From Sutcliffiella horikoshii (lineage in GTDB: Bacteria > Bacillota > Bacilli > Bacillales > Bacillaceae_I): DNA of 64,000 nt. Below are positions 40,013-53,842 of this stretch, piece after piece. How positions within the stretch are numbered: the first letter of the stretch is position 1; every line of letters begins with the position of its first letter. Below the pieces are notes generated by a model. The model had not been told where the DNA came from and did not search any database. It saw only the letters and a program-made list of their open reading frames with translations. The translations under genes were made by a program, and so were the position numbers. The stretch spans positions 760,666 through 824,665 of the forward strand of contig KV440964.1 in the NCBI GenBank assembly GCA_001636495.1, written 5' to 3'.

Positions 40013-40044
40013 GGCGAAGTCCGTCTCACACGAGAACCTTCGCC
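40013..40044 (+). other. intercistronic hairpin between atpE and atpF
   Basis: GGCGAAG (40013-40019) pairs with CTTCGCC (40038-40044) across an 18-base loop, followed by TTTCCTTT. It lies in the 160-bp gap after the highest-copy subunit and could act as a partial terminator or a 3' stabiliser of the atpE message. Confidence 0.6.
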
Positions 40045-40141
40045 TTTCCTTTAGTATGAACAATTTTTTCGAAAAATTTAGCCAAGGTGCCCTTTAGGTG
40101 CTTGTGCTTTTCTTATGTATTCCTCGAAGGGAGTGAAAGCA

Positions 40142-40660
40142 TTGTATAGCTTAGATCACTTAGTGCTTGGTGCAGGATCCCTAACTTTAGGAGATGCACT
40201 ATTCCAGTTAATTACGTTTTTAATCTTACTATATTTCCTTAGAAAAGTTGCTTGGGATAAGCTAGTTGGAATGATGAAGCAACGTGAAGATCACATTGCA
40301 AACGAAATTACAGCGGCTGAACAAAGCAATGTAGAAGCGAAGGCTCTTGTAGAAGAGCAAAAAGCTCTTATAAAAGAAGCTCGTACTGAAGCTCAGGCTT
40401 TAGTGGAAAGCGCGAAAAAGATAGCAGAAGATCAAAAAGCAGATATCGTAAGAGCTGCTCAAGAAGAATCTGCACGTTTGAAAGAAGCGGCAAGAAAAGA
40501 AATCGTTCAGGAAAAAGAGCAAGCAGTTGTTGCTTTGCGTGAACAGGTTGCATCCTTGTCCGTATTGATCGCTTCTAAAGTGATTGAAAAAGAACTAAAC
40601 GAAAAAGATCAGCAGAAGCTTATCGATGATTACGTGAAACAGGTAGGCGAAGTGCGATGA
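40142..40660 (+). CDS. atpF: ATP synthase F0 subunit b
   Basis: This 172-residue peripheral stalk protein has one N-terminal membrane segment ([15 protein letters not shown]) and a long charged coiled coil rich in Ala, Glu and Lys, ending in [20 protein letters not shown] chose TTG at 40142, 6 bp after AAGGGAGTG; the earlier frame start at 40115 has no site. Its stop overlaps the ATG of atpH. Confidence 0.95.
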   Translation: MYSLDHLVLGAGSLTLGDALFQLITFLILLYFLRKVAWDKLVGMMKQREDHIANEITAAEQSNVEAKALVEEQKALIKEARTEAQALVESAKKIAEDQKADIVRAAQEESARLKEAARKEIVQEKEQAVVALREQVASLSVLIASKVIEKELNEKDQQKLIDDYVKQVGEVR

Positions 40661-41199
40661 GCAAAAGCGGAGTAGCAAAGCGTTATGCACTGGCTCTTTT
40701 CGAACTGGCGAAAGAGAACAATCTCTACGCACAATTTGATGCAGAGCTTGCAGAAGTGAAAAAGGTGTTCATGGACAACAAGGAACTTGATGTTGTACTG
40801 AGCAACCCGAAAGTACGCAAAGACTCTAAAAAGCAAATCGTTCGCGAGGCATTTGCTTCTGCATCACCTTTTATTGTAAACACGTTACAGCTTTTAATAG
40901 ACCGTCACCGTCAAGGTATCGTTGTAGATATGATTGACGAGTACAAAACACTTTCCAATGAAGCCCTTAATGTGGCAGACGCGAAAGTATACTCTGTTCG
41001 CGCATTATCCGATGCAGAACAAGCACAGCTTTCCGCTGTTTTCGCAGCAAAGGTTGGCAAAGCTTCACTTAACATCAGCAATATCGTAGATCCATCCTTA
41101 ATCGGCGGTGTGAAAATTCGCATCGGCAACCGTATTTTTGATGGAAGTGTCAGTGGAAAATTAGAACGTCTAGGACGTCAACTTACAACGAAAAGATAG
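40657..41199 (+). CDS. atpH: ATP synthase F1 subunit delta
   Basis: This 180-residue protein joins the b stalk to the top of the F1 head. The N-terminal six-helix domain begins [15 protein letters not shown], and the C-terminal part has the conserved IDPSLIGG-type motif ([23 protein letters not shown]). The ATGA overlap with atpF couples translation. Confidence 0.96.
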   Translation: MSKSGVAKRYALALFELAKENNLYAQFDAELAEVKKVFMDNKELDVVLSNPKVRKDSKKQIVREAFASASPFIVNTLQLLIDRHRQGIVVDMIDEYKTLSNEALNVADAKVYSVRALSDAEQAQLSAVFAAKVGKASLNISNIVDPSLIGGVKIRIGNRIFDGSVSGKLERLGRQLTTKR

Positions 41200-41202
41200 T
41201 AG

Positions 41203-42729
<1,527 letters not shown>

Positions 42730-42750
42730 TAGATCGACATAGTGAGTTAC

Positions 42751-42804
42751 ACACCATGCGATGGAGGAAGCCGAACCAACCTTCGATTCCTCCTTTCCAT
42801 GTGT
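42751..42804 (+). other. intercistronic hairpin between atpA and atpG
   Basis: ACACCATG and CATGTGT form the outer arms, and GGAGGAA..GAA with TTCGATTCCTCC form the inner stem. It fills about half of the 115-bp gap. Such hairpins can be mRNA processing or stability elements that set subunit ratios. Confidence 0.6.
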
Positions 42805-42838
42805 CTAACCGCTCTGAATAGGGTTAAAAAGGTGGTGA

Positions 42839-45172
<2,334 letters not shown>

Positions 45173-45176
45173 TTAA

Positions 45177-45599
<423 letters not shown>

Positions 45600-45626
45600 C
45601 AATACCCTGTGCATATAAGAATGTTA

Positions 45627-45674
45627 AACCCCCTCTCTCCCGAGCAGACGTGCTATCGAGGGAGGGGGTTTTGT
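45627..45674 (+). terminator. terminator of the atp operon
   Basis: AACCCCCTCTCTCCCGA and TCGAGGGAGGGGGTT form a long GC-rich stem, followed by TTGTTTG. Confidence 0.92.
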
Positions 45675-45710
45675 TTGTTTGTTTGTTGCTTTAAAGAGGT
45701 AAAGAGATAA

Positions 45711-45725
45711 AAAGGGGTCTGACCC
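45711..45725 (+). repeat. REP-like palindrome, partial unit
   Basis: AAAGGGGTCTGACCC with the last C lost. It lies 37 bp after the atp terminator. Confidence 0.75.
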
Positions 45726-45768
45726 GCTGTACGGTGATGCGCTAAAGAATTCATGCCGTCAACCGCCT

Positions 45769-45881
45769 ATAATGGATATATTGGTTTTACAATGGATAAA
45801 TGTCTGTGTACAATGGATAAATCGAATTTAGAATGGATATAAATTTTTTACAATGGATAAGTTGGCTTTTACAATGGATAT
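45769..45881. repeat. 20-21-bp-period array, core TACAATGGATAA
   Basis: AATGGA starts at 45771, 45791, 45812, 45832, 45852 and 45873: spacings of 20, 21, 20, 20 and 21 bp. The core is better conserved than in the other two arrays, and the spacers differ. It lies between the atp and nuo operons. Confidence 0.85.
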
Positions 45882-45949
45882 GTGATCTGGAAGATATAAA
45901 CTCGTACAGAAATCCCGCGTATTAGTTCAATTTTAGCCGTTTATATGTA

Positions 45950-46150
45950 TAACGCCCCAAGATTCAACCCCCAATTACCTACTTTGAACTAAAACCCCCT
46001 CCCGATAGCCCCAACCCCACTAGTTCCAGCAGCCACCCCTCACGCAATTTTTCAAAATAAGGTAATTATCCCTCCATCTTCGAGTAAAACGGCTCGCATT
46101 TTACCCGCAAAAACAAAACTTCACCCTCCACCAACACAAGTCCCTTCGCC
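45950..46150 (+). other. C-rich, G-poor stretch upstream of nuo
   Basis: The + strand here has many CCCC and ACCC runs and very few G, against the G-rich bias of most of this strand. There is no gene. Such C>G stretches are typical of Rho-utilisation sites, so this could be a Rho-dependent back-up terminator after atp; this is inference from composition. Confidence 0.4.
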
Positions 46151-46187
46151 TCCCTAAAAACAATAGCCATAATAAGGATATCTCCTG

Positions 46188-46216
46188 TCGACACCGATAT
46201 GGGTATTTGATATAAT
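46188..46216 (+). promoter_or_regulatory. SigA promoter of the nuo operon
   Basis: TCGACA (46188-46193), a 17-bp spacer and a perfect TATAAT (46211-46216) with the extended TGA. The leader is about 60 nt. Confidence 0.8.
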
Positions 46217-46284
46217 TGTTATCGGTTACATTTTTAAATATTGTGAGCAGTCTGAAAATGAGAGAGACTTCGGAGGGGGCGGGC

Positions 46285-46659
46285 ATGAATCTACTAAACT
46301 TATATCAAAATAACTATTTGATCGTGGTTGTATTCTTGGCTCTAGGGGTATTGCTTCCGGTCGTGGCATTGTCAATTGGACGGATTTTACGTCCGCATAA
46401 GCCAAGTATTGCCAAGCAGACGACCTATGAAAGTGGAATTGATCCCTTTCATGATTCACGTGTTCAGTTTAATGTTCGTTATTACATATTTGCCCTATTA
46501 TTTGTCATTTTCGACGTGGAGACGGTGTTCCTTTATCCATGGGCGGTGGCATATGAAAAGCTGGGGATTTTTGCACTGATTGAAATGCTTATTTTCGTAG
46601 TCTTACTACTTATTGGATTAATATACGCATGGAAGAAGAAGGTGTTGAAATGGATCTAA
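46285..46659 (+). CDS. nuoA: NADH-quinone oxidoreductase subunit A
   Basis: This 124-residue membrane subunit has three membrane helices and the conserved loop [20 protein letters not shown] between the first and second, near the quinone site. GGAGGGGG sets the start at ATG 46285. It heads the 11-gene nuo operon, and its end overlaps nuoB. Confidence 0.95.
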   Translation: MNLLNLYQNNYLIVVVFLALGVLLPVVALSIGRILRPHKPSIAKQTTYESGIDPFHDSRVQFNVRYYIFALLFVIFDVETVFLYPWAVAYEKLGIFALIEMLIFVVLLLIGLIYAWKKKVLKWI

Positions 46660-47162
46660 ATCTTGAGAGTATATCACCAGAGGAGATGGAAGAGCTGAAA
46701 CAGACGATCTTCCTGACAACATTGGAGGAGCTGAAAGCTTGGGCCCGCAGTAATTCGATGTGGCCGATGACTTTCGGTCTTGCTTGCTGTGCAATCGAGA
46801 TGATGGGTGTGGGATCGTCTCATTACGACCTCGATCGTTTCGGTTCCTTCTTTCGTACATCACCGCGTCAATCTGACTGTATGATCGTATCTGGTACCGT
46901 AACGAAAAAGATGGCACCAGTGTTAAAGCGCTTGTATGATCAAATGCCTGAGCCGAAATGGGTCATTGCGATGGGATCCTGTGCAACTGCAGGTGGTCCG
47001 TATATCAAATCCTATGCCGTTGTTAAAGGTGTGGACCAAATTGTACCTGTAGATGTGTACATACCAGGATGCCCACCAAATCCAGCGGCTCTTATTTATG
47101 GAATCAACAAGCTCCGTGAAAAAATCCGCTACGAAGCCAAGACAGGGAAGCAGGTGATCTAG
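46650..47162 (+). CDS. nuoB: NADH-quinone oxidoreductase subunit B
   Basis: This 170-residue peripheral subunit holds the last iron-sulphur cluster (N2) before quinone. The four ligands are Cys46-Cys47 (GLACCAIEM), Cys111 ([10 protein letters not shown]) and Cys141 (PGCPPNP). The ATG at 46650 follows GAAGGTG and overlaps nuoA by 10 bp. An ATG at 46629 adds seven residues and is less likely. Confidence 0.96.
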   Translation: MDLNLESISPEEMEELKQTIFLTTLEELKAWARSNSMWPMTFGLACCAIEMMGVGSSHYDLDRFGSFFRTSPRQSDCMIVSGTVTKKMAPVLKRLYDQMPEPKWVIAMGSCATAGGPYIKSYAVVKGVDQIVPVDVYIPGCPPNPAALIYGINKLREKIRYEAKTGKQVI

Positions 47163-47164
47163 CA

Positions 47165-48352
47165 GTGAGCGATGAGAAAAGCCTGGAAGAAAAAAAGAAA
47201 GAGGCCGCAGCCAAAGCGAAAGCTGCCGCACTTGCCAAATTAGAAGCGAAAAAGAAGATGGAAGCTCAGGCTTCTAAAAATATAGACACATCGGAAGCTC
47301 CGGCAGAAGCATCAACCGGGGACGCAGCCAAAGAACTAGCAAAAAAGAAAGCCGCCGCAGCCGTCAAAGCAAAGGCCGCTGCACTGGCCAAACAAAAAGC
47401 GAAAGAACAAGCTGCTTCTGAAACGGAACCGACACCAGAAACCACGGACACGGACGCCGCCAAAGAACTAGCAAAAAAGAAAGCCGCCGCAGCCGCCAAA
47501 GCAAAGGCCGCAGCACTAGCTAAACAAAAACGCGAGGCAGGCAATGCACCAGCATCCGGCTCACCAGCAACAGACGGAGACGATGCCAAAGCAAAAGCTA
47601 TCGCCGCTGCGAAAGCAAAAGCTGCAGCAGCCGCCAAGGCCAAAGCCGCCGCACTCGCCAAACAGCAACGCGACGGAGGTTCACCGGCTACACCAGATTC
47701 CACCGACACCGGCACAGACGACCTCCAAGACGAAAAAGCAAAAGCCATTGCCGCCGCGAAAGCTAAAGCAAAGGCCGCAGCAGCAGCCAAAGCGAAAGCC
47801 GCTGCCGCCGCAAAAGCCAAAGGAGCATCCGGGACAACAGGCGATGCAGCAACAGATACACCGGCAACACCATCACCAAACCAGAAATACCTCGATAAAT
47901 ACGTAAAAGTGATCAACGACAATCTCGGTGAAAACACCCTGGAAGACGCGTACATCAACACGCTCTCCAAAGATGTTCCGACACTTGTCGCGAAACCTGA
48001 GACCTATTTTAAAGTGGCATCATTCCTGCGCTACAATGAACAACTGACGTTTGAATATTTGTCGGAGATGCACGGTTCGGACTTTGAGACGCATATGGAG
48101 ATCTACAACCATCTGTACTCTTATAAGAACAAACAAACCGTGGCATTGAAGGTGAAAATAGATCGAGAGAATCCTGTCATCCCATCCCTGCAGCCATTGT
48201 GGGAAGGGGCGAATTGGCCGGAGCGTGAGACGTACGATCTGCTCGGTATCCAGTTCACAGGACATCCGAATTTGACGCGAATCATGATGCCGGATGATTG
48301 GGTAGGTTATCCGCTGCGCAAAGACTATGAGCCGTACGATGTGGAGGTTTAA
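47165..48352 (+). CDS. nuoC: NADH-quinone oxidoreductase subunit C with long Ala/Lys-rich N-terminal extension
   Basis: This 395-residue protein is more than twice the size of its family core. Residues about 238-395 form the normal 30-kDa-type domain ([50 protein letters not shown]). Residues 1-237 are low-complexity, mostly Ala and Lys, with four related blocks of about 35-40 residues such as [19 protein letters not shown] and [19 protein letters not shown], separated by Pro/Thr/Ser/Asp-rich linkers. The extension is strongly basic and resembles histone H1 tails. The start is GTG at 47165 after AGGTGAT. The core joins the peripheral arm of complex I; the extension's role is unknown. Confidence 0.93.
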   Translation: MSDEKSLEEKKKEAAAKAKAAALAKLEAKKKMEAQASKNIDTSEAPAEASTGDAAKELAKKKAAAAVKAKAAALAKQKAKEQAASETEPTPETTDTDAAKELAKKKAAAAAKAKAAALAKQKREAGNAPASGSPATDGDDAKAKAIAAAKAKAAAAAKAKAAALAKQQRDGGSPATPDSTDTGTDDLQDEKAKAIAAAKAKAKAAAAAKAKAAAAAKAKGASGTTGDAATDTPATPSPNQKYLDKYVKVINDNLGENTLEDAYINTLSKDVPTLVAKPETYFKVASFLRYNEQLTFEYLSEMHGSDFETHMEIYNHLYSYKNKQTVALKVKIDRENPVIPSLQPLWEGANWPERETYDLLGIQFTGHPNLTRIMMPDDWVGYPLRKDYEPYDVEV

Positions 48353-48355
48353 CAG

Positions 48356-49456
48356 ATGATCCGCACAGAGGAAATGCTACTGAATGTCGGACCACAGCAT
48401 CCGAGTACCCACGGGGTGTTCCGACTTGTTATAAAAATAGATGGGGAAATCATTAAGGAAGCGACACCGGTTATCGGATACCTTCACCGCGGAACCGAAA
48501 AGCTCGCGGAGAACCTCCAGTATACACAGATCATTCCGTATACAGACCGGATGGATTACTTGTCAGCTATGACTAACAACTATGTGCTTGTTCACGCCGT
48601 GGAAACGATGATGGGATTGGAGATTCCAGACCGCGCCGAATACCTTCGAGTGCTTGCGATGGAGCTCGGACGTGTTGCCAGTCACCTAGTTTGGTATGGT
48701 ACATATTTGCTAGATATCGGGGCGGTCAGTCCGTTCCTATATGCGTTCCGTGAACGCGAAATGATCATCAATCTGTTAAATGAACTGTCAGGTGCCCGAC
48801 TCACTTTCAACTATATGCGTGTTGGAGGAGTAAAATGGGATGCGCCTGAGGGATGGATCGAGAAAGTGGAAGAATTTGTTCCATATATGAGGGAGCAGCT
48901 GAAGGGCTACCATGACCTTGTAACAGGCAATGAGATTTTCATGAGCCGTGTGAAGGGGGTTGGCCGTTACACGAAGGAGGATGCCTTTGCGTACTCCCTG
49001 AGTGGCGCCAACCTCAGATGCACAGGGGTGAAGTGGGATCTTCGTAAAGATGAGCCATATTCCATCTATGACCGCTTCGACTTTGACGTTCCAACACGCG
49101 AAGGCGGAGATGCATGGGCACGTTACCATTGCCGCATGGAAGAAATAGAGGAATCCCTGAAAATCATCGAACAAGCAGTCGAGCAATTCCCGAAAGAAGG
49201 CGAGATCATGGCAAAAGTGCCACGGATCATCAAGGCGCCAAAGGGAGAGGCATATGTACGCATCGAGTCTCCAAGAGGAGAAATCGGCTGTTACATTGCC
49301 AGTGACGGAAAAAAAGAACCATATCGTCTCAAATTCCGCCGTCCGTCCTTCTACAACCTGCAAATTTTACCGAAGCTTTTAGAAGGCGAAAACATGGCGA
49401 ACCTGATTGCCATTTTAGGGGCAATTGACATTGTCCTCGGGGAGGTGGATGGCTAA
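48356..49456 (+). CDS. nuoD: NADH-quinone oxidoreductase subunit D
   Basis: This 366-residue subunit, related to hydrogenase large subunits, forms the quinone pocket with NuoB. It has GPQHPSTHGVFRLV, the GYLHRGTEKLAE motif, HLVWYGTYLLDIGA and the C-terminal DIVLGEVDG. GGAGG inside the end of nuoC precedes the ATG. The stop overlaps the nuoH start. Confidence 0.96.
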   Translation: MIRTEEMLLNVGPQHPSTHGVFRLVIKIDGEIIKEATPVIGYLHRGTEKLAENLQYTQIIPYTDRMDYLSAMTNNYVLVHAVETMMGLEIPDRAEYLRVLAMELGRVASHLVWYGTYLLDIGAVSPFLYAFREREMIINLLNELSGARLTFNYMRVGGVKWDAPEGWIEKVEEFVPYMREQLKGYHDLVTGNEIFMSRVKGVGRYTKEDAFAYSLSGANLRCTGVKWDLRKDEPYSIYDRFDFDVPTREGGDAWARYHCRMEEIEESLKIIEQAVEQFPKEGEIMAKVPRIIKAPKGEAYVRIESPRGEIGCYIASDGKKEPYRLKFRRPSFYNLQILPKLLEGENMANLIAILGAIDIVLGEVDG

Positions 49457-50466
49457 TGATGGAAGGACTACTGCATTCATCACCATCCTGGACGAATTTT
49501 TTCATCTTTTTCGGATTGGCAACCGCACTCTTGCTTGCCGTCCTTGGCTTCGTAACCTACGGAATCCTTGCCGAGCGTAAGGTAATGGGCTTCATGCAAG
49601 GACGTATGGGACCGAACCAGGTCGGGGGCTCCTGGGGCTTGCTCCAGACCGTTGCTGACGTATTAAAGCTTCTTATAAAAGAAGACACGATCCCGAAACT
49701 CGCGGATCGACCATTATACATCATTGCACCAGTCATTGCCTTCACACCGGCATTCATGGTGCTTGCCACCATTCCATTCACTGACCGCTTTCAATTTGCG
49801 GACATCGGGGTGGGCTTGCTCTACTACATTGCCATTTCTGGTATCACAACGGTCGGCGTTGTAGCGGCAGGCTGGGCATCGAACAATAAATACTCGCTAC
49901 TCGGAGGCATGCGTGCAGCGGCACAGATGATTTCCTATGAAGTGCCGCTTGTTATGTCGGTAATCGGGGTCGTCCTCTTGGCAGGAAGCCTTAACCTGAA
50001 CCAAATCGTTGCCGCTCAAGGCGAAACATTCTGGTTTATCATCCTGCAACCGGTCGGATTTCTGATTTTCGTCATCGCATCTGTCGCAGAGTTGAACCGT
50101 ACACCGTTTGACTTGCCAGAAGCAGAATCAGAGCTTGTCGCAGGCTACCATGTCGAGTACTCCGGCTTCCGCTGGGCATTCTTCATGCTGGCGGAATATG
50201 TGTACCTATTCGCGATGGCATCCCTGACCACCGTTCTATTCCTAGGCGGATGGCTGCCACCATTCGAGTTCCTCGGATTCATTCCGGGCGCCGTCTGGTT
50301 CGCATTAAAATTCAGCGTCGTCGTATTCGTGCTTATCTGGATCCGTGTCACCTTCCCGCGTCTGCGCGCAGACCAACTCATGGAATTTGGCTGGAAAGTA
50401 CTCTTACCAGTAGCACTAGCAAACATCTTCTTCTCAGCAATCATGAAAGAACTGTTTTTTAAATAA
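49456..50466 (+). CDS. nuoH: NADH-quinone oxidoreductase subunit H
   Basis: This 336-residue membrane subunit has eight helices and links the quinone site to the proton channels. Signatures are AERKVMGFMQGRMGPNQVG and AELNRTPFDLPEAESELVAGYHVEYSG. GGAGGTG precedes the TAATG overlap with nuoD; ATG at 49459 is an alternative. A 125-bp repeat element follows before nuoI. Confidence 0.96.
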   Translation: MMEGLLHSSPSWTNFFIFFGLATALLLAVLGFVTYGILAERKVMGFMQGRMGPNQVGGSWGLLQTVADVLKLLIKEDTIPKLADRPLYIIAPVIAFTPAFMVLATIPFTDRFQFADIGVGLLYYIAISGITTVGVVAAGWASNNKYSLLGGMRAAAQMISYEVPLVMSVIGVVLLAGSLNLNQIVAAQGETFWFIILQPVGFLIFVIASVAELNRTPFDLPEAESELVAGYHVEYSGFRWAFFMLAEYVYLFAMASLTTVLFLGGWLPPFEFLGFIPGAVWFALKFSVVVFVLIWIRVTFPRLRADQLMEFGWKVLLPVALANIFFSAIMKELFFK

Positions 50467-50490
50467 TTTGTAGTTTAGAGAGTTTCATAG

Positions 50491-50615
50491 CTGTTAATTG
50501 GAGCAAAAGGCGAAGACTCCAGCGGGGGAGTAGCGACAATCTTGAGACCCCCAAGCGTTGCGAGGAGGCTCAAGGTCGCCCCGCGGAAAGCGAAGCCTTT
50601 TGCGGAGATTAACAG
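50491..50615. repeat. 130-bp element, copy F, inside the nuo operon
   Basis: CTGTTAATTGGAGC to AGATTAACAG with all internal blocks (GCGAAGACTCCAGCGGGG, TTGAGACCCCC, GAGGAGGCTCAAGG, GAAAGCGAAGCC). It lies between nuoH and nuoI, which elsewhere in the operon are separated by a few bases. Both outer ends carry the same T-to-A change, so the end pairing is kept. Confidence 0.88.
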
Positions 50616-50686
50616 CGGTGTCTAACAAAAAACAAATACTCACTTTCACTACCAAAATGGTAACGGAAGAATAGGGGTGAAGCGAA

Positions 50687-51106
50687 ATGCGCGGTCTTGC
50701 AAAAGGTTTAAAATATACCCTACAAAACTTAACAAAGAAAAAAGTCACCTATGACTACCCAAACGAACCGCTCCCACTACCGGACCGGTTCCGCGGCATC
50801 CAAAAATTTTACCCGGAAAAATGCATCGTCTGCAACCAGTGCGCCAATATCTGCCCGACAGACTGCATCCAGCTTACCGGGAAAAAACATCCGGATCCAA
50901 CCAAAAAAGGGAAAATCATCGACACATACGATATCAACTTTGAAATCTGTATTCTGTGCGACCTCTGCACAGAGGTCTGCCCGACCGAAGCCATCATCAT
51001 GACCAACAACTTTGAGCTTGCCGAATACAGCCGGGATCGTCTTTTCAAAGACCTGCAATGGCTCGATGAAAACGATACGAACATCAGAAGGGAGAACAAG
51101 GCATGA
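50687..51106 (+). CDS. nuoI: NADH-quinone oxidoreductase subunit I
   Basis: This 139-residue ferredoxin-like subunit carries two [4Fe-4S] clusters: Cys46-49-52 with Cys56 (CIVCNQCANICP) and Cys88-91-94 with Cys98 (CILCDLCTEVCP). It passes electrons to NuoB. AGGGGTGAAG precedes the ATG. If a soluble donor replaces the missing NADH module, this or the NuoCD face is where it would deliver electrons. Confidence 0.96.
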   Translation: MRGLAKGLKYTLQNLTKKKVTYDYPNEPLPLPDRFRGIQKFYPEKCIVCNQCANICPTDCIQLTGKKHPDPTKKGKIIDTYDINFEICILCDLCTEVCPTEAIIMTNNFELAEYSRDRLFKDLQWLDENDTNIRRENKA

Positions 51107-51642
51107 CCATAACCGGTGAATTTATCGCATTTCTATTCCTAGCAATCGCTGCGATCGCCGGTGGAGTGCTCATGCTCAACCTGACGAAAGTCGTGCACAT
51201 GGTCGTTTCCCTTGTGTTCACCTTCATCAGCATCGCCGGCATCTATGTCATGCTCTCTGCTGAATTCGTAGCGGCTGTCCAGATTCTCATCTATTCAGGG
51301 GCCATCACTATCATCATGCTGTTCGGGATCATGCTCACACGTCATAACGACGAATCCGAAACATCCGGACTCGGCCGTAAAATACTCGTCGGAGCAGGGG
51401 TTCTAGGCTTTGCAGCGGTCATGTACTTCGGGCTCTACAGCCTGGACCTTGGCACACAGGAGTCCGCTGACCTGCATGTGAACAACACCGAGCAAATCGG
51501 GATAGCCATCTATGCACACTACGTCATTCCATTCGAACTGACCTCTGTCATCTTGCTAGTAGCACTTGTCGGAGCAATCATCCTGGCAAGACGAGATGAC
51601 GAAGACGAGGACGTTGTAAAAGAGGAGGCGACCAAGGAATGA
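51103..51642 (+). CDS. nuoJ: NADH-quinone oxidoreductase subunit J
   Basis: This 179-residue membrane subunit has five helices. The conserved helix [24 protein letters not shown] carries the pi-bulge region of the family. The ATGA overlap with nuoI and with nuoK shows tight coupling. The C-terminal tail is acidic ([11 protein letters not shown]). Confidence 0.95.
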   Translation: MTITGEFIAFLFLAIAAIAGGVLMLNLTKVVHMVVSLVFTFISIAGIYVMLSAEFVAAVQILIYSGAITIIMLFGIMLTRHNDESETSGLGRKILVGAGVLGFAAVMYFGLYSLDLGTQESADLHVNNTEQIGIAIYAHYVIPFELTSVILLVALVGAIILARRDDEDEDVVKEEATKE

Positions 51643-51953
51643 GCGGAGTTCCATTATCAGCCTACCTAGTACTAGCACTTATTTTATTCTGCATCGGACT
51701 TTACGGGGCACTAACCAAACGCAATACCGTCATCGTCCTGATCTGTATCGAACTTATGCTGAACGCCGTCAACATCAACCTTGTCGCATTCAGCAAACTC
51801 GGCATCGCACCGTCCATCACAGGGCAAGTATTCTCCCTGTTCACCATCACCGTCGCAGCAGCAGAAGCCGCAGTAGGCCTGGCTATCCTCATAGCCCTCT
51901 ACCGCAACCGCCGCACCGTTAACATCGACGAAATGAATACGTTGAAGAACTAA
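51639..51953 (+). CDS. nuoK: NADH-quinone oxidoreductase subunit K
   Basis: This 104-residue membrane subunit has three helices. The conserved Glu residues of the proton path are in [18 protein letters not shown] and [17 protein letters not shown]. It overlaps nuoJ by ATGA. Confidence 0.95.
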   Translation: MSGVPLSAYLVLALILFCIGLYGALTKRNTVIVLICIELMLNAVNINLVAFSKLGIAPSITGQVFSLFTITVAAAEAAVGLAILIALYRNRRTVNIDEMNTLKN

Positions 51954-51973
51954 AAAGAAGGGGACTTGATACG

Positions 51974-53842
51974 ATGATGGAAAATGCCTGGATCATCCCG
52001 CTTTTTCCGCTGATCTCCTTTATCCTGTTACTGCTTGTCGGCAAAAGAATGAAAGAAACGAGCGCATTCCTCGGAATCGCACTAATCGGTCTGTCGCTCA
52101 TCTTTTCCCTCATGGCACTATGGGAGCGGTTTTCAGCACCAACCTATAAAGCCACATTCGACTGGCTCCAGATAGGGGACGTCGTCCTGACGGCGGGATA
52201 TGAAGTCAATCAATTAAACGCCCTGATGCTTGTCGTAGTATCACTTGTCAGCTTACTCGTACATATCTATTCCAAAGGTTACATGAACGGAGACGACCGT
52301 TTCCACGTGTTCTACGCCTACCTTGGCCTGTTTACCTTTGCCATGCTGGCACTTGTGATGTCACCGAACCTGCTTCAGCTCTACATTTTCTGGGAGCTAG
52401 TCGGAGTCGGATCGTTCTTGCTCATCGGGTTCTATTTTTATAAAAATGATGCAAAAGCCGCTGCCAAAAAAGCGTTCATCATGACGCGTATCGGGGATGT
52501 CGGATTATTCATCGGGATCATCCTATTATTCTGGCAGGTTGGCAGCTTCGAATATGATGTGATTTTTGCCGCAGTCGAAGCAGGCGCCATTTCCGCCGGC
52601 ATGCTGACTCTCATTGCCATCCTTATTTTCATCGGGGCAATGGGTAAATCGGGTCAATTCCCATTGCACTCCTGGTTACCGGATGCGATGGAAGGTCCAA
52701 CACCAGTTTCTGCCCTAATCCATGCCGCGACAATGGTTGCAGCAGGAGTCTACTTAGTGGCAAGCCTGTTTCCGCTATTCAATGCCAGCGAAACAGCCAT
52801 GCTGACCGTCGCGATCGTCGGTGCGTTCACCGCGATTTTCGCCGCATCCATCGGTCTTGTGCAAAAGGATATTAAAAGAGTACTAGCCTATTCCACCGTC
52901 AGTCAGCTCGGTTTCATGATGCTGGCACTCGGTTCGGCAGGTTATGTGGCAGGGGTTTTTCACCTCACCACACACGCATTTTTCAAAGCATTGCTGTTCC
53001 TTGCAGCAGGTAGCGTCATCCATGCCGTCCATAACCAAAACATCGACGAAATGGGCGGGCTTTGGAATAAAATGCGCACCACCGGGATCCTATTTTTAAT
53101 CGGAACCCTTGCCATCACAGGTGTTCCGCTATTCTCCGGGTTCTTCAGTAAAGAGGAAATCCTCCTTGCCGCCTGGGTGAACGGAAACCCGTTCCTATTC
53201 TTACTTGCACTGATTGCCGCGTTTTTCACGGCATTTTATATGTTCCGCCTTTTCTTCCTTGTTTTCACAGGCGAAGCGCGCGGGGACCAGCGACATGTTC
53301 ATGAATCGCCGTCCGTCATGACCATTCCGATGATCGTGCTTGGCGTTCTCGCAGTGGTGGCAGGATACATGAACACCCCTTGGTTTGGCCATTTCCTTGG
53401 TGACTGGCTGACAGAAGGGACCAGCCTATACGGACCGTCTCACATTGAAGGACCGCTCTGGATCATGATCGCCGCCATCCTTGTGTCGGCTGCAGGAATT
53501 GGATTCGCCTATCTGATTTACTTCCGCCGCTCGATCGCGCGTGAAACGTTCAGCCAAGGCGCACCACATCTTTACGGCATTTTACGCAACAAATATTTTG
53601 TCGATGAATTTTACAAAATGACGTTCGTCTACGGATCCCGCGTCATCAGTCTGTTCCTGAAATACATCGACGAGTTCCTTGTCCACGGAACGATGAAGGG
53701 AATCGCCGCGGCGTCCCAACAGATCGGTAGACTTGGAGCCAAAGTGCAGAACGGCCAAACCCAGACATACGGAGCAGTCGCGTTCGTCGGGCTTGCCATT
53801 CTCATCATCATTTTCGTCTTCACAGGGGGGTACATCGGATGA
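51974..53842 (+). CDS. nuoL: NADH-quinone oxidoreductase subunit L
   Basis: This 622-residue antiporter-like subunit is the distal proton pump with a long C-terminal lateral helix. Visible are the conserved Glu in FWELVGVGSFLLIGFYF, the Lys helix (GKSGQFPLHSWLPDAMEGPTPVSALIHAATMV) and KDIKRVLAYSTVSQLGFM. AAGGGGACTTGATACG precedes the ATG at 51974, or 51977. Confidence 0.96.
   Translation: MMENAWIIPLFPLISFILLLLVGKRMKETSAFLGIALIGLSLIFSLMALWERFSAPTYKATFDWLQIGDVVLTAGYEVNQLNALMLVVVSLVSLLVHIYSKGYMNGDDRFHVFYAYLGLFTFAMLALVMSPNLLQLYIFWELVGVGSFLLIGFYFYKNDAKAAAKKAFIMTRIGDVGLFIGIILLFWQVGSFEYDVIFAAVEAGAISAGMLTLIAILIFIGAMGKSGQFPLHSWLPDAMEGPTPVSALIHAATMVAAGVYLVASLFPLFNASETAMLTVAIVGAFTAIFAASIGLVQKDIKRVLAYSTVSQLGFMMLALGSAGYVAGVFHLTTHAFFKALLFLAAGSVIHAVHNQNIDEMGGLWNKMRTTGILFLIGTLAITGVPLFSGFFSKEEILLAAWVNGNPFLFLLALIAAFFTAFYMFRLFFLVFTGEARGDQRHVHESPSVMTIPMIVLGVLAVVAGYMNTPWFGHFLGDWLTEGTSLYGPSHIEGPLWIMIAAILVSAAGIGFAYLIYFRRSIARETFSQGAPHLYGILRNKYFVDEFYKMTFVYGSRVISLFLKYIDEFLVHGTMKGIAAASQQIGRLGAKVQNGQTQTYGAVAFVGLAILIIIFVFTGGYIG

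Noticed and set aside
47266-47970. 234-codon minus-strand frame rich in Ala and Phe
   Set aside because: It is the reverse complement of the Ala/Lys repeat of nuoC; low complexity keeps both strands open.
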